This document shows positions 6,865-7,341 of a DNA stretch of 7,341 bases, one piece after another (positions within the stretch are counted from its first letter, which is position 1; every line of letters begins with the position of its first letter). Location of the stretch: positions 1-7,341 of the forward strand of contig JASHQP010000636.1 of assembly GCA_030039095.1 (NCBI GenBank), in the 5' to 3' direction. The notes beneath the pieces are model-generated. The model worked only from the letters and a program-made list of their open reading frames with translations. It did not search any database and had not been told where the DNA came from. A program made the position numbers and the translations under genes. The DNA is from Streptosporangiaceae bacterium. GTDB taxonomy: Bacteria > Actinomycetota > Actinomycetes > Streptosporangiales > Streptosporangiaceae.

Positions 6865-6917
6865 TGCCTCCCAAGCCAGCGCAACCCACGACATGACGGG
6901 CCCCAGACCGGGGGGGT

Positions 6918-6932
6918 CGGCGGATCGGCGCC
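6918..6932 (-). promoter_or_regulatory. Conserved 15-bp palindrome-like element upstream of copy B
   Basis: The minus strand reads GGCGCCGATCCGCCG, differing at one position from the element at 1602-1616 and lying 92 bp before the start. It overlaps by one base the candidate -10 of the putative promoter, a position where a repressor or RNA polymerase contact would make sense. No regulator is known. Confidence 0.35.
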
Positions 6933-6959
6933 TATTACTTTGCCCCCACAACATGCCAA
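6932..6959 (-). promoter_or_regulatory. Weak candidate promoter of copy B
   Basis: The minus strand has TTGGCA (6959-6954; five of six matches to TTGACA), a 16-bp spacer and TAATAG (6937-6932; poor -10). It would give a leader of about 100 nt containing the whole conserved block. Copy A has no matching hexamers in the aligned place, which weakens the case. Confidence 0.22.
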
Positions 6960-7086
6960 CAACCTCACCGTGACGCAATAGGCACGGCCGAACATAAGCG
7001 GAACCCGACGGCATGCGCCGGCGGCCTCCGGCGGAGGCGCCGTCAAATGTCGCGATGCGCCATCCGTGCCAGGGCATTTGTTACCG

Positions 7087-7105
7087 CCGGGTTAGCCTTA
7101 CCCGT
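7087..7105. promoter_or_regulatory. Iron-box-like (IdeR/DtxR/DmdR) palindrome, tentative
   Basis: The 15-bp core GGGTTAGCCTTACCC (7089-7103) resembles the centre of the actinobacterial iron box TTAGGTTAGGCTAACCTAA: 11 of 15 core positions agree, with the half-sites GGTTAG and CTTACC. The outer TTA/TAA positions do not match. It lies about 260 bp from copy B's start, so it might serve a gene beyond the right edge, or be chance. Confidence 0.22.
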
Positions 7106-7341
7106 GCCATCCGCGAGCCCCGGCATGGCCCCGCGCGTGCCGCCACGATCAGCCGGGAATGGCCGCGGGCGCCGGCCTGCGGGCCATGACAATGCCGCCT
7201 ATATGCGGTGCTGTTTCCGGTAAATAAACGGCATTCGCCGCTGGCGCATCGTGACCCGCTGCCGCGGCGGTGCCATCGCGAGGAATTCTGCATCCTTGGG
7301 TGCCGGATACCGCGTGCGGTTCGCGGCCCGGCCACGGCAAT

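Larger units (their letters stand above)
6827..7341. other. Intergenic region upstream of copy B
   Basis: About 515 bp contain no convincing gene. The left end holds copy B's leader and conserved block (to about 6932). A small hairpin GCCTCC/GGAGGC lies at 7024-7038 (three-base loop, no U-tract). The iron-box-like palindrome is at 7087-7105, and an AT-richer patch (GGTAAATAAACGGC) at 7219-7232 could belong to a promoter for a gene to the right. The open frames across the region have Arg/Pro/Gly-rich translations with no ribosome binding sites and look non-coding. Confidence 0.55.

Noticed and set aside
7024..7038. GCCTCC/GGAGGC hairpin as a terminator
   Set aside because: Short stem with a three-base loop and no following T-run on either strand; such repeats are frequent by chance at this GC content.
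6772..7077. Minus-strand 101-codon frame overlapping copy B's start
   Set aside because: No SD, no recognisable domain. Its resemblance to copy A's extended N-terminus is accounted for by the conserved leader DNA and treated under findings.
7081..7340. Two overlapping minus-strand frames (84 and 63 codons) at the right edge
   Set aside because: Mutually exclusive frames with composition-driven translations and no ribosome binding sites.

Overview
The window is high-GC DNA with the strong third-position G/C bias, GTG starts and compact coding of a soil or filamentous actinomycete (Streptosporangiales, Frankiales or Streptomycetales type). The genus cannot be fixed from sequence alone. There is no rRNA, tRNA, CRISPR array, transposase or other obvious mobile element.

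Layout from left to right. (1) Positions 1-1509, minus strand: the N-terminal 503 codons of a STAND-type NB-ARC/TPR protein (copy A), whose C-terminus lies beyond the left edge. (2) 1510-2102: a divergent intergenic region. It holds copy A's leader, an AT-rich island and a good minus-strand intrinsic terminator. (3) 2103-3539, plus strand: a 12-TM APC-superfamily amino acid/amine permease. (4) 3561-4562, minus strand: a two-domain GNAT acetyltransferase, convergent with the permease. (5) 4607-6826, minus strand: a complete 739-residue STAND NB-ARC/TPR protein (copy B), a paralogue of copy A, 44 nt upstream of the GNAT gene and probably co-transcribed with it. (6) 6827-7341: an intergenic region with copy B's leader and a weak iron-box-like palindrome, but no convincing gene.

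The main point of interest is the pair of STAND paralogues. They are roughly 60-75% identical where compared by eye. Their 5' regions are also duplicated: about 110 bp upstream of each start aligns without gaps at about two-thirds identity. That block contains an imperfect 15-bp palindrome and a strong Shine-Dalgarno sequence. The Shine-Dalgarno is about 34 nt too far upstream for the main start, but correctly placed for a conserved 7-codon mini-ORF ending 4-5 nt before the main start. Both proteins keep the Lys-Thr of the P-loop and the Walker B aspartates. Both depart from the NB-ARC consensus at the first P-loop glycines, the TTR arginine and the MHD-type histidine. Neither has a recognisable N-terminal effector domain, so any output would have to come through the TPR surface or a partner; the linked GNAT protein is a candidate. 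The permease is an ordinary family member with no demonstrated functional link to the rest. No known defence or signalling system is identified with confidence.
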